NCBI GenBank assembly: GCA_016931365.1
Contig: JAFGEY010000188.1
Coordinates: forward strand, 1 to 42,194
Direction: 5' to 3'
From: Anaerolineae bacterium
Lineage (GTDB): Bacteria; Chloroflexota; Anaerolineae; JAFGEY01
DNA length: 42,194 nucleotides
Both the position numbers and the translations under genes were made by a program. The notes beneath the pieces are model-generated. The model worked only from the letters and a program-made list of their open reading frames with translations, did no database searches and was not told where the DNA came from. This document shows positions 1 to 8,508 of this stretch, piece after piece (position 1 is the first letter of the stretch; each line of letters opens with the position of its first letter).

Positions 1-414
1 CCGGCGGTCGTCGGGCACGGGCAGCAAAAACGGCTCGCAGATCACCAGCCGCGCGCCGAGTTGATCGCGCACCTGGGTCAAAATGGCACGGTATGAAACT
101 TCGAACGCTTCCGCCGAGGTGGGATCGTTGCGGTCGTAGCGCCGCCAAGTGTCGTTGATCCCGATCAGGATCGAAACCAGGTTCGGCTTGAGGGCCAGGC
201 AATCCGGCTGCCAACGCGCCGCCAGGTCTTTGGCGCGGTTGCCACTGATACCGCGATTGACAAAACGCGCCCGTTTTTCCGGCCAGGCCGCCCCAAACCA
301 GGCCGCAACCAGCGCCGCGTACCCCCGCCCCAGGTCGACGTCATTTTCCCGGCTGCGCCCGGCGTCGGTGATACTGTCACCTTGAAATAAAACAAGATCG
401 TCAGTGTGAACCAT
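1..414 (-). CDS. SGNH/GDSL-family hydrolase, C-terminus cut off by window edge
   Basis: The 138 visible codons show the N-terminal part of an SGNH hydrolase. A GDSI block (nucleophile Ser) lies near residue 12, a G-I-S-G-N block (oxyanion Gly/Asn) near residue 60 and an I-G-I-N-D block near residue 89. The distal Asp-x-x-His block would lie beyond the window. Such enzymes hydrolyse esters or acyl groups on lipids or polysaccharides; the substrate cannot be read here. No signal peptide is visible, so it is probably cytoplasmic. The start is well fixed: ATG at 412-414 is directly preceded by an in-frame TGA and has GGAG about 9 nt upstream. It is divergent from the WYL regulator at 562, and a good promoter lies between them. 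Confidence 0.9.
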   Translation of the reverse strand, partial: MVHTDDLVLFQGDSITDAGRSRENDVDLGRGYAALVAAWFGAAWPEKRARFVNRGISGNRAKDLAARWQPDCLALKPNLVSILIGINDTWRRYDRNDPTSAEAFEVSYRAILTQVRDQLGARLVICEPFLLPVPDDRR

Positions 415-448
415 TCACGTACTCCAAAAGTGGGATTTGATCGGTGCA

Positions 449-477
449 AGTATAGCCCAATCACGCCGAACCGTCAA
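449..477 (-). promoter_or_regulatory. Promoter of the SGNH hydrolase gene
   Basis: On the minus strand, TTGACG (472-477) and TATACT (449-454) are separated by exactly 17 bp. This is a near-consensus housekeeping promoter, about 35 nt upstream of the ATG at 414. Confidence 0.75.
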
Positions 478-521
478 AGCAGCCGAGGTGGAGAATTATG
501 CCATTTTCTGTCAAGATTTTG

Positions 522-530
522 TGGTATAAT
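522..530 (+). promoter_or_regulatory. Extended -10 promoter of the WYL regulator
   Basis: TGGTATAAT (TATAAT at 525-530) is an extended -10 element 31 nt upstream of the chosen ATG at 562. No good -35 element is visible. Confidence 0.6.
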
Positions 531-561
531 ATGGGGGAATCGATCGCATGGAGAGAGGATT

Positions 562-1512
562 ATGAGCAACGTTGCTACACGTCTGTTGTCGCTCATTATG
601 TTGCTACAATCAAGGCCCAGTTGGAAAGCAGCCGAACTGTGCGATGAACTCAGGGTTTCCGAACGCACCGTCCACCGGTATATGGCGATGCTGGAAGAGA
701 TGGGCATTCCCCTCTATTCCGAGCGCGGGCCTTATGGAGGCTTTTCGCTGCTGCGGGGTTACAAATTGCCGCCTTTGATCTTTACCGCCGAGGAAGCAAC
801 GGTGCTCTATATGGGGGCCAACCTGATGGGCGAAATCTGGGGGCAAACCTATGAAGCGGCCGTGACCTCGGTCACGGCCAAGCTGGACAACGTGCTTCCC
901 GACGATCTGCGCCACGAAGTCACGCAGGCGCGACAAAATCTCGTCGTTTCAGGCCTCACGGCGCGCGACTACCGCCCCTGGAACCCTATAATCCATAAAC
1001 TGCGTGAATGCATCGCCAACCATCACTGTGTCAGCATCCAATATCACAGTTTTGGCCTGGAACTGACCGAACGAGTGATCGAGCCTTACGCGCTGACCCT
1101 ACAATGGGGCTTGTGGTACCTGGTCGGTTTTTGCCGGCTGCGGCAGGATTTACGTACCTTTCGCATCGATCGCATCCAGCAGATCACGCCGATCAAAGAG
1201 TGTTTTGTGATACCCCGCGATTTTGACGTGCGCGAATACATGGCCCGGATGATGCATTTTGAACCGACCTATCGCGTGGAGATTCACCTGGATCACAGCG
1301 TCGCCGCCCAGATTCGCGAGCGGCAGGGGCACTGGATGCAGATTCAAGATCACAGTGACGGATCGATCACCGCCCGCTTTGGTGTGGCGACGCTCGACTG
1401 GGTGTTGGGCTGGACACTCAGTTATGGAAACAAAGCCAAGGTGCTCGCTCCGTCTGAACTGATCGAACAGATCAAAACGACGGCACAGGGCGCGTTGGAG
1501 CAATATCAATAA
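562..1512 (+). CDS. HTH/WYL-domain transcriptional regulator
   Basis: A 316-aa protein of the usual YafY-type length. Residues 1-65 form a DeoR-like winged helix-turn-helix (A-A-E-L-C-D-E-L, then S-E-R-T-V-H-R-Y), followed by the R-G-P-Y-G-G-F wing. Residues about 150-240 are the WYL ligand-sensing domain, with the W-G-L-W-Y-L-V-G-F block and F-R-I-D-R-I-Q. The C-terminal part resembles the WCX extension. WYL proteins bind a ligand, often nucleotide or nucleic acid, and repress or activate nearby genes. The start was placed at 562 rather than at in-frame upstream codons because GAGAGAGGA precedes it and the extended -10 lies between. The target is probably itself and/or the divergent SGNH gene; this is inferred from position only. 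Confidence 0.9.
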   Translation: MSNVATRLLSLIMLLQSRPSWKAAELCDELRVSERTVHRYMAMLEEMGIPLYSERGPYGGFSLLRGYKLPPLIFTAEEATVLYMGANLMGEIWGQTYEAAVTSVTAKLDNVLPDDLRHEVTQARQNLVVSGLTARDYRPWNPIIHKLRECIANHHCVSIQYHSFGLELTERVIEPYALTLQWGLWYLVGFCRLRQDLRTFRIDRIQQITPIKECFVIPRDFDVREYMARMMHFEPTYRVEIHLDHSVAAQIRERQGHWMQIQDHSDGSITARFGVATLDWVLGWTLSYGNKAKVLAPSELIEQIKTTAQGALEQYQ

Positions 1513-1526
1513 AAGATCGCCCACAA

Positions 1527-1565
1527 GGGCGCAGCAATCGGATGGGATTCATCCGCGCTGCGCCC
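1527..1565. terminator. Terminator-like hairpin between convergent genes
   Basis: GGGCGCAGC (1527-1535) pairs perfectly with GCTGCGCCC (1557-1565), and inside this GGATG pairs with CATCC. It lies 15 nt after the WYL stop and before the MerR stop on the other strand, so it could serve both genes. No uninterrupted T-tract follows on either strand. Confidence 0.5.
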
Positions 1566-1577
1566 TATGAAGAGCGA

Positions 1578-2387
1578 TTACGCCTTTTCTACGGGGAACC
1601 GTATCTCGGTCACATAGCGAGACGGGTCGCCGGACTCTGGCCCTTGCAAGTACACCTCGCAGGTCGGCCCGGTGATCCGGTAGCCGTTGGCTTCGATCCA
1701 GGTCATCAACTGACCATAAGTCCCGCCGATGGTCTCATAGCCGCCCTGGTGAATGATGCAGGCTGCCTGTTCGACGGCAGGCAGTTCCCAGCACTTGACC
1801 CGGCCGCTCCCAGCGATCGTACCAGACACGGGCACAGCGATTTCGACATCAACGGCGTCTTCGCTGAATTCCGGGTTGTAATAGATACCGATCGGCGGAC
1901 CGGCGGGAGCCATTTTGTGCTGTCCCAGGTAGCCAAAGACCTCGCCAAAGAGCTGCTGGATGCCCTGGATAGGCAGCGTGTCTCGCACCGAGATGACTGT
2001 TTGTGGAACGAGCTTTTTAATGATCACATCTTGTGTAGGCATTGCTTCCTCCTGTTCGATTTGTTTCAGCCGCCACTCGACCCGCGCCAGCCGCGCCTGC
2101 TCTTCCTGGACCTGCTGCCGGATTTCGGACTGCTTGAGCCGCAGGATGCCGCGAATCTGGTCTACTGACAGGTCTTCTTCCAATAACTGGCCGATCTGGT
2201 CCAGCGAAAGCCCCAGGTTTTTCATTGCCAGAATGCGGTGCAGTCGCGGCAACTGGCTGGCCGAGTAGTAGCGATACCCGGTGAAGAGATCGACCTCTGC
2301 CGGCTTGAGCAGGCCAATCTCATCATAGTATCGCAGTGTTTTGGTGGGCACCTGGCTGAATTTTGAAAATTCATCGATTTTGAACAT
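1578..2387 (-). CDS. MerR-family regulator with GyrI-like effector domain (BmrR type)
   Basis: A 269-aa protein. Residues 1-70 are a MerR winged helix with T-K-T-L-R-Y-Y-D-E-I-G-L-L-K-P and T-G-Y-R-Y-Y. Residues about 75-115 form a long dimerisation helix. Residues about 120-269 are a GyrI-like/AraC effector-binding domain, as in BmrR and related multidrug sensors. The start at 2387 has GGAG 7 nt upstream; an upstream in-frame start at 2411 would precede the MerR domain and lacks a Shine-Dalgarno sequence. It would bind a hydrophobic or cationic small molecule and untwist its promoter to activate transcription. Its own promoter carries the hallmark 19-bp spacer operator, indicating autoregulation. 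No efflux gene is adjacent, so other targets must lie elsewhere. Confidence 0.93.
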   Translation of the reverse strand: MFKIDEFSKFSQVPTKTLRYYDEIGLLKPAEVDLFTGYRYYSASQLPRLHRILAMKNLGLSLDQIGQLLEEDLSVDQIRGILRLKQSEIRQQVQEEQARLARVEWRLKQIEQEEAMPTQDVIIKKLVPQTVISVRDTLPIQGIQQLFGEVFGYLGQHKMAPAGPPIGIYYNPEFSEDAVDVEIAVPVSGTIAGSGRVKCWELPAVEQAACIIHQGGYETIGGTYGQLMTWIEANGYRITGPTCEVYLQGPESGDPSRYVTEIRFPVEKA

Positions 2388-2449
2388 TGTTTGTCTCCGT
2401 GCACGTTCCAAACCGCGAGTAGTTCGAACTGAAGGCCTTCACTGCTTAC

Positions 2450-2480
2450 ACTATACACCTTCCAGCAACTGGAAAGTCAA
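2450..2480 (-). promoter_or_regulatory. MerR-type promoter/operator with 19-bp spacer
   Basis: On the minus strand, TTGACT (2475-2480) and TATAGT (2450-2455) are separated by 19 bp. The spacer is filled by the dyad CTTTCCAG-TTG-CTGGAAGG (2458-2476). Overlong 19-bp spacers containing an inverted repeat are diagnostic of MerR-family activation. It drives the MerR gene at 2387. Confidence 0.85.
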
Positions 2481-2554
2481 GACCCAATTTCCATGAAAAA
2501 GCTATTTTCCCGAACGAATGACTGATGACATTTTTGGCGCTCCAAAGGATTTCC

Positions 2555-3448
2555 TCACACACAGCAGTTGCACGGCTTGGCTTCTTTGTCCAGGCCAAGA
2601 GCATCCCAGGCGACCGGTTCTTCTTCACACAGAGCAATGGGACAAGCGCCATCCAGAACCTCAATCGCCTGCCGGTAGAGAGCCAGTCGAACCTCCAGCG
2701 GGTAACGCGCAGGACGTTTTTTGTCGTCGGGAGGCTCTAGCTCGTCCAGTAGACCATCATTCACATAGCGGAAGAGATTATGATCAGCGCGCAGAGTGCC
2801 CAGCGTGACCCGCTCCGGTTGCAAAGACTTGACTTGCGCGGCGATGTCACCGTACTCGTAGCCGCGAAACATCGGATCGATGCGCAGGCGCAGCCGCCAG
2901 CCGCGTGCTTTGAGATCAGCAGCCGCATTAAGCCGATCCTCCACCGTCGCCGCACCCTTCTCAAAGCGCTGTGCCGCCTGCAGGTGAGTCACTGAAAAGG
3001 AAACCACCACATTAGAACATGGCTCCAGATCATACAGCGGCTTGCACTCCCGTCGCCCTCCTTTGGTCAGAAAAAGCAGTGTGTGCGGACGTCCCCAGGC
3101 GGCTTGGCGAAAGGTTTCCACCAGCGCCGCCACAACCGGGCGGACCTGTTCAAAGGTAAAACTGTCCGAGAGCGTGCCGGCGTTGAGCATATAGGAGTGC
3201 AAGTCATCGCGAGCAATCCAGTGGCGGATTTCTTTTATCATCTCGTCCACGTTGGTGAACACCTCGTGGGCTTTGAGATGTCCCAATGAAGATTTAAGAT
3301 AGCAATAGCTGCATTGGGGCGAGAACAGGCAGCCATTGGCGTGAGCCAGGGTGTAAAAGTTTGGGCACACCGTGGGCGGCGGTTCAGAGTACAAAAGTTG
3401 GATAAAGCGGCTCTTGCGTTCTCTGAGTTGATACCCGGCTGATGTCAT
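2555..3448 (-). CDS. Radical SAM protein of the spore photoproduct lyase (SPL)-like family
   Basis: A 297-aa protein. The cluster-binding motif near residues 40-50 reads G-C-L-F-S-P-Q-C-S-Y-C-Y, that is C-x5-C-x2-C rather than the usual C-x3-C-x2-C. Further SPL-like blocks are D-S-F, R-L-R-L-R-I-D-P-M and V-T-L-G-T-L-R. The C-terminus ends in the Cys-rich C-N-C-C-V typical of this family. These enzymes use a [4Fe-4S] cluster and S-adenosylmethionine; the founding member reverses UV-induced thymine dimers in spore DNA. The function of non-spore members is not settled, so the exact reaction is left open. The start at 3448 has AAAGGAG about 9 nt upstream. It is divergent from pgi. Confidence 0.85.
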   Translation of the reverse strand: MTSAGYQLRERKSRFIQLLYSEPPPTVCPNFYTLAHANGCLFSPQCSYCYLKSSLGHLKAHEVFTNVDEMIKEIRHWIARDDLHSYMLNAGTLSDSFTFEQVRPVVAALVETFRQAAWGRPHTLLFLTKGGRRECKPLYDLEPCSNVVVSFSVTHLQAAQRFEKGAATVEDRLNAAADLKARGWRLRLRIDPMFRGYEYGDIAAQVKSLQPERVTLGTLRADHNLFRYVNDGLLDELEPPDDKKRPARYPLEVRLALYRQAIEVLDGACPIALCEEEPVAWDALGLDKEAKPCNCCV

Positions 3449-3489
3449 TTAGGGCTACTCCTTTGGCAAATTGGTATTGACAGCCCACC

Positions 3490-3495
3490 ATTATA
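3490..3495 (-). promoter_or_regulatory. Putative -10 of the SPL-like gene
   Basis: A perfect TATAAT on the minus strand about 42 nt upstream of the ATG at 3448. The -35 (TGGCTT at 17 bp) is poor. Confidence 0.45.
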
Positions 3496-3601
3496 CTCGA
3501 TCCGCCGCTCTCAAGCCAGCTCAATTTCAGGTAAACTTGATTGTGGTCTGTGCCCGGACCAAGTACACCCAGGACGATGCCCCTCATTCACCTGTAAATG
3601 A

Positions 3602-3630
3602 TAGACAATTTCGCGCTCTAATGCTATAAT
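3602..3630 (+). promoter_or_regulatory. Promoter of pgi
   Basis: TAGACA (3602-3607), a 17-bp spacer, then TATAAT (3625-3630), 29 nt upstream of the ATG at 3660. Confidence 0.75.
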
Positions 3631-3659
3631 CTGACCATCAACAGCAGGAGGAGCACGAG

Positions 3660-5273
3660 ATGATTCAAAATCTGGGAAATTATCACCCCGCCGTCGACGC
3701 GGCGCTGGCCGAACTCAAACAAGAGGACGTGATTACCCGCATCTGGGCGTGCGATCACACCCTCTGGAGACCCGAACCGACCGAGATCGCCAACCGGCTC
3801 GGCTGGCTGGACATCGCCGAACGAATGAAAAAAGAGTTGCATAGCATCGCGTCGATGGTCCAGGAGGTGCAGGCCGACGGTTACACGCATGCCATGCTCC
3901 TGGGAATGGGTGGCTCCAGCCTGGCTCCAGAAGTGTTCCGCAAGACCCTGGGCGTCAAACCCGGCTACCTCGACCTGGCCGTGCTTGACAGCACCGATCC
4001 CGGCGCAGTGCTGGCCCACGCCGATCGGCTGAACCCGGGCAAGACGCTGTTTATTGTCTCTACCAAATCGGGCGGCACGGTGGAAACGTCCTCCCTTTTC
4101 AAGTTTTTCTACAACCAAGTCGCCAACGCTGTGGGCGCAGACCGGGCCGGGGCACATTTCATTGCCATCACCGATCCCGGCAGCTCGCTTGTCGCACTGG
4201 CCGACCGGCACAGCTTTCGCGCCACATTCCTCAACGATCCCAACATCGGCGGACGTTACTCGGCGCTCTCTTTCTTTGGCCTCGTCCCGGCAGCTCTGAT
4301 CGGCGTCGACCTGGCGACGCTGCTTGACCGTGCGACAGCGGCGACCCAAAGTGACATCGGGGGCAGGTTAGGCGCGGTTATTGGCGCACTCGCCCGTGAG
4401 GGGCGCGACAAGGTGACCTTTTTCACCTCACCGCAGCTTGCCAGTTTTGGCGATTGGGTCGAGCAACTCATCGCCGAAAGCACCGGCAAGGAAGACAAAG
4501 GCGTTTTGCCTGTCGTCGGCGAGCCGATCGCCGCACCCAGGACCTACGGCCAAGATCGGCTTTTTATCTGCCTGTATCTCAAGGGCGACAACGCACTCGA
4601 CGCCGAACTCAAAGCCCTAGAAACGGCAGGACATCCAACTCTGCGCCTGCAATTGAACGATCTTTGCGATCTGGGCGCGCAGTTTTTCATTTGGGAACTG
4701 GCTACAGCCATCGCCAGCCATTTCTTGCAGATCAACCCCTTTGACCAGCCCAACGTCGAATCGGCCAAGGTGTTGGCGCGTAAAATGGTCGCCGCCTACA
4801 CCGAGACCGGCGCGCTGCCGGCGAGCGAGTCAGCTCTGCTAAACGCCGACACGTTGCGCCGGTTTATGGCTCAGGCTCAGCCAAGCGATTATGTGGCCTT
4901 GCAAGCCTATGTCCAGCCGACGCCGGGCACCGATGCGGCGCTGAACGCACTGCGCCTCTGGCTGCGCGATGAATACAAGCTGGCGACGACGGTCGGCTAC
5001 GGGCCGCGCTTCTTACACTCGACCGGGCAATTGCACAAGGGCGACCGGGGCAACGGGCTGTTCATCCAGCTCACGGCAGACAACGCACACGACGCCCCCA
5101 TCCCCGATGCAGCCGGCGAACCCGAGTCGACGATGGGTTTTGGCGTGCTCGAGATGGCCCAGGCGCTGGGCGATTATCAAGCGCTGGTAGACGCTAAACG
5201 GCGTGTAACTCGCTTCCATCTGAGCCAGAATGTGGTTGGCGAACTGAAACGAGTAGTTACGGAATTGGCGTAG
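3660..5273 (+). CDS. pgi: Glucose-6-phosphate isomerase
   Basis: A 537-aa protein catalysing interconversion of glucose-6-phosphate and fructose-6-phosphate in glycolysis, in the cytoplasm. Visible SIS-type sugar-phosphate blocks are L-G-M-G-G-S-S-L-A-P near residue 80, S-T-K-S-G-G-T-V-E-T-S near residue 138 and a late G-Y-G-P-R-F-L-H-S-T-G-Q-L-H-K block around residue 450, with the H-K pair expected in the active-site region. Its sequence resembles the PGI half of the transaldolase-PGI fusion proteins known in several phyla. Here no transaldolase domain is attached, and translation begins at the PGI domain with AGGAGGAG upstream. It stands alone, with its own promoter and no evident operon partner. 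Confidence 0.92.
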   Translation: MIQNLGNYHPAVDAALAELKQEDVITRIWACDHTLWRPEPTEIANRLGWLDIAERMKKELHSIASMVQEVQADGYTHAMLLGMGGSSLAPEVFRKTLGVKPGYLDLAVLDSTDPGAVLAHADRLNPGKTLFIVSTKSGGTVETSSLFKFFYNQVANAVGADRAGAHFIAITDPGSSLVALADRHSFRATFLNDPNIGGRYSALSFFGLVPAALIGVDLATLLDRATAATQSDIGGRLGAVIGALAREGRDKVTFFTSPQLASFGDWVEQLIAESTGKEDKGVLPVVGEPIAAPRTYGQDRLFICLYLKGDNALDAELKALETAGHPTLRLQLNDLCDLGAQFFIWELATAIASHFLQINPFDQPNVESAKVLARKMVAAYTETGALPASESALLNADTLRRFMAQAQPSDYVALQAYVQPTPGTDAALNALRLWLRDEYKLATTVGYGPRFLHSTGQLHKGDRGNGLFIQLTADNAHDAPIPDAAGEPESTMGFGVLEMAQALGDYQALVDAKRRVTRFHLSQNVVGELKRVVTELA

Positions 5274-5590
5274 GCTCTTGATGTATTTCAAGGAGTTGAC
5301 GAAAAACACGATTGCTGATAAGACCCATTCGGCTCTTCAGCCCAAAGTAATACGCATTCGGCTTGCGGGAGCCGCAAAAACTGGGCATTGCCAACTTGAG
5401 CAGGGTCAAAAGCACTTCAGTCGATCGATCCATCCCCAGCGCTTGGCAAGCGTCCGAATCTCCTCTCGCCCATTTTTTGTTGCCTGGTTGCTATTTCCCT
5501 CTCTTTCCAAGTCTTGGTATAATCCTGCTAGAATAAAATGTCCATTTTGAGTTTCTATGGAGCGCTTGATCGCGGAGGGGAGGGCAAGCA
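5274..5590. other. Intergenic region with one promoter and no convincing gene
   Basis: Holds the extended -10 of the downstream lipoprotein gene and a perfect 13-bp palindrome, CGCTTGGCAAGCG (5440-5452). A 58-codon minus-strand reading frame (5257-5433) overlaps the pgi end but has no recognisable similarity. No clear terminator follows pgi. Confidence 0.5.
5515..5523 (+). promoter_or_regulatory. Extended -10 promoter of the PGRP lipoprotein gene
   Basis: TGGTATAAT (TATAAT at 5518-5523), 67 nt upstream of the ATG. The -35 is unclear. Confidence 0.55.
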
Positions 5591-8389
5591 ATGGTCAAAT
5601 GGTTCAAATGGGTTCGAGTTGGTTTGTGCGGCGTCTTGTGCGCGCTGCTGGTAGGGTGTCTCGGAGGCCCCGAGGCAACACCGACGCCGGCGGGCGCACC
5701 AAAGCCGGAGACAGACGTGCAGCGCTGGGTACAGACCAGCGTCGCCGATTTCCAACCGGGACAACTGGAGGACGTTGCAATCGCCGATACGGCGGGCGGC
5801 GAACTGCGCTTGACCCCGTTGGCCGCGAGCGGCGTGTACACTTCGGCGGTGTTTAGCGCCGATTTTTCGTTTACTGCGGTTGTGGCACATTGGAACGCCG
5901 ACCTGCCGCCGGGCAGCGAGCTGGAGGTCGAAATGCGCTACGAGACGGCAGCAGGCGGATGGTCGCCCTGGTACTTGCTGCCCAACGTCGAGTGGGTGCC
6001 AGAAATAAACGGGTTTTATCCCGAGGCACCGCTGCTTCTCACCAACGGCCTCAAATTCCAGTACCGCGCCATTTTGCGCGCCTCATCTGAAGGAGATTCG
6101 CCCCGGTTGAACGAGATCACCATGACCTGTCTCGACACTTCGGCCGGGCCGACGACGATCCAGGCTCAGTCGGCGGTCAAGACGCAGTCGATGACGCCTC
6201 AAGGCGTACCCGGACCGACCATCATCACCCGCGGCGGATGGGGGGCCGACGAAGCGTATCTCAACTGGACGCCCGAATATCGCACCGTATCCAAAATTGT
6301 CGTTCATCACACCGTAACGCCTAACAACTATGACGAGTCACAGGGCGCGGCCTGGGTGCGCGCCATCTATTACTATCATGCCGTGACTCTGGGCTGGGGA
6401 GACATCGGCTACAATTACCTGGTTGATCAATACGGCAATCTCTACGAAGGACGGTATGGCGGGCCGGGGACGGTGGGCGGGCACGTCTACGGCTACAATT
6501 ATGGCACAGTCGGCATCTCTGCGATCGGCACCTATGGCAATTCCACCGGTAGCATTGCGCCGACTGCAAAGACGATGAGCGCCTTGACCGAGCTTGTGGC
6601 CTGGGAATCGAGCCGGAGCTTGATCCATCCGCTGCAAAAGACTTTTTTCCGCGACGCCGTCATCGCCAACCTGGGCGGACACCGCGATTACCCACCTTAC
6701 AGCACCTCTTGCCCCGGCGATCTGCTGTATGCCCAACTGGACGCGCTGCGCCTGTCGACCTTTGAGCGCATAAAAGCGTACATCCCGCAGTACGATGTGG
6801 CCTGGCTGGCCTGGGAAGGCCAGCCCGACACCACGCTCCAGACCGGGCAGATATATGCCGTGCAGATGCAGATACGTAACGTCGGCTGGTTCACCTGGCC
6901 GGCGGGGGGCAATAACCCGGTTCGCGTGGGCTACCATTGGCTGGATCAGGGGGGACAACCGGTGGTGCAGCCGGCCGAGGACGATCACCGGACTGCGCTG
7001 GAGACAGACCTAGCTTTTGGCGAGGTTGGCAACCTGAGCACAGTGCAGCTTACCACGCCGCGCACGCCCGGCGTCTATACGCTGGTCTGGGATATGGTAC
7101 ACGAAGGCGTCGTCTGGTTTCATGACGCCAACCCATCCAGCGCCGTGCTGCGCGTTCAGGTGACGGTCGGCGATCCGCCGACGGCCACGCCAAGCCCGAT
7201 GCCAGACCTAGCACTTGTTCAAAATGGTGGTTTTGAATACGATGGCGCGTGGACGATCTATGAAACTGCGTATCCGGCGCAATACGTGGATCAGACTGCT
7301 CGCAGCGGCCGCCGCGCCTTGCAGACCGGCATCGCGCAGGCAGGCGGCAATGTCTACACCTATTCGTCGGCCGAACAGACTTTGATCCTGCCCGCGGCCG
7401 GGCCCCTCCTGTTGAGCTATTGGTACCGAACGCAGATAAGCGACGATTATGCCTATGTTTATCTGCGCGTCCAGAATGGGAACTGGCAGGCACTGCGCAT
7501 CGTGCGCAACAGCGTGGCGGACTGGACTCAGGGACAGCACGATCTGAGCGCCTATGCCGGTCAGAGCGTTACGCTGCGTTTCGGCACCTACAACGACGGG
7601 CGCGGCGATGTGTCGGCCATGTATGTGGATGACGTGAGCATCCAGACCGGCGCCATCAGTACACCGGCGCCGCCACCTACACCCATACCAACAGCTACAT
7701 CGACGGCCACATCGACGCCAACGCCCTCGCCGACGCCAACCACCACGCCGCTGCCCACAGCCACGTCGACGGCCACATCGACGCCAACGCCCTCGCCGCT
7801 GCCGACAGCCACATCGACGGCCACATCGACGCCAACGCCCTCGCCGACGCCAACCACCACGCCGCTGCCGACAGCCACGTCGACGGCCACATCGACGCCA
7901 ACGCCCGTTTCGCCGGCGTGCAGCGAATTGGCCGTCAACAGAGATTTTGAGCGCGACGATGGCTGGACGATCAGCAATACGCCGCACAAGGCGCACTATA
8001 GCACGGATATGGCTCGTACCGGAACGAGATCGATGCAGTTGGGCATTACCGACCTGGCGCAAAACCAATTCAGCTATTCATCGGCCGATCAGCGGTTTGT
8101 CGTGCCGGTCGGACAAAAGGTTACGCTAGACTTTTGGTATCGCATGCCCAACAGCGGCGGCAGCGGCGACTATGGCTATTTTCTGCTCCAGCCCGATGGC
8201 GGATCGTGGCGCACCTTGCGCATTGTCAACGAGCGAGTCACAGGCTGGACGCAGCTACAAGTAGACGTGAGTCATTACGCGGGCAGCGCTTTTACCCTGC
8301 GCCTGGGCGTGCGCAACGACGGCGGGAGTGACAGCGCGGCAGCGGTGATGTATGTGGACAGCCTGTCGGTGCAGGCTTGCCGGCCATAA
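5591..8389 (+). CDS. Large PGRP/N-acetylmuramoyl-L-alanine amidase lipoprotein with duplicated C-terminal modules
   Basis: A 932-aa exported protein. Residues 1-23 are a lipoprotein signal with lipobox L-V-G-C (Cys23). Residues about 208-390 are a peptidoglycan-recognition/amidase_2 domain. It has V-V-H-H-T, G-H-R-D-Y and T-S-C-P-G, so the two His and one Cys zinc ligands are present and amidase activity is likely. Residues about 395-530 look like an immunoglobulin-like 'N-x-G-x-x-x-W' domain. Residues 537-690 and 776-932 are two related beta-sandwich modules (N-G-G-F-E / N-R-D-F-E starts, M-Y-V-D-D/S-V-S ends). They are separated by a Pro/Thr/Ser linker encoded by tandem DNA repeats. It probably cleaves the amide between MurNAc and the stem peptide at the cell surface. 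The start has GGAGGGGAGGG upstream. It could act in cell-wall turnover or predation. Confidence 0.9.
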   Translation: MVKWFKWVRVGLCGVLCALLVGCLGGPEATPTPAGAPKPETDVQRWVQTSVADFQPGQLEDVAIADTAGGELRLTPLAASGVYTSAVFSADFSFTAVVAHWNADLPPGSELEVEMRYETAAGGWSPWYLLPNVEWVPEINGFYPEAPLLLTNGLKFQYRAILRASSEGDSPRLNEITMTCLDTSAGPTTIQAQSAVKTQSMTPQGVPGPTIITRGGWGADEAYLNWTPEYRTVSKIVVHHTVTPNNYDESQGAAWVRAIYYYHAVTLGWGDIGYNYLVDQYGNLYEGRYGGPGTVGGHVYGYNYGTVGISAIGTYGNSTGSIAPTAKTMSALTELVAWESSRSLIHPLQKTFFRDAVIANLGGHRDYPPYSTSCPGDLLYAQLDALRLSTFERIKAYIPQYDVAWLAWEGQPDTTLQTGQIYAVQMQIRNVGWFTWPAGGNNPVRVGYHWLDQGGQPVVQPAEDDHRTALETDLAFGEVGNLSTVQLTTPRTPGVYTLVWDMVHEGVVWFHDANPSSAVLRVQVTVGDPPTATPSPMPDLALVQNGGFEYDGAWTIYETAYPAQYVDQTARSGRRALQTGIAQAGGNVYTYSSAEQTLILPAAGPLLLSYWYRTQISDDYAYVYLRVQNGNWQALRIVRNSVADWTQGQHDLSAYAGQSVTLRFGTYNDGRGDVSAMYVDDVSIQTGAISTPAPPPTPIPTATSTATSTPTPSPTPTTTPLPTATSTATSTPTPSPLPTATSTATSTPTPSPTPTTTPLPTATSTATSTPTPVSPACSELAVNRDFERDDGWTISNTPHKAHYSTDMARTGTRSMQLGITDLAQNQFSYSSADQRFVVPVGQKVTLDFWYRMPNSGGSGDYGYFLLQPDGGSWRTLRIVNERVTGWTQLQVDVSHYAGSAFTLRLGVRNDGGSDSAAAVMYVDSLSVQACRP
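7687..7910 (+). repeat. Tandem repeat coding for a Pro/Thr/Ser linker
   Basis: Four copies of a unit encoding L-P-T-A-T-S-T-A-T-S-T-P-T-P (48 or 66 nt apart), two of them extended by S-P-T-P-T-T-T-P. Nucleotide identity between copies is nearly complete, so copy number could vary by slippage. Confidence 0.85.
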
Positions 8390-8508
8390 GGGCATATTTT
8401 AGAGCTAGTACGCACATAGCGCTCCTGCGGAAAGACGTGGGCACAGAACGACCTGCACCTCGGTGACATTGTTTTCCGGTTGGATGGATGCGCAACTGCT
8501 TGAGCATT

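Noticed and set aside
5257..5433. 58-codon minus-strand reading frame between pgi and the PGRP gene
   Set aside because: It overlaps the pgi end, has only a poorly spaced G-run as ribosome site and no recognisable similarity.
7687..7910. CRISPR-like array
   Set aside because: The repeats are contiguous and coding, with no unique spacers and no cas genes.
7208..8068. 286-codon minus-strand frame over the PT-repeat
   Set aside because: Produced by the tandem repeat read in antisense (Arg/Cys/Gly repeats).
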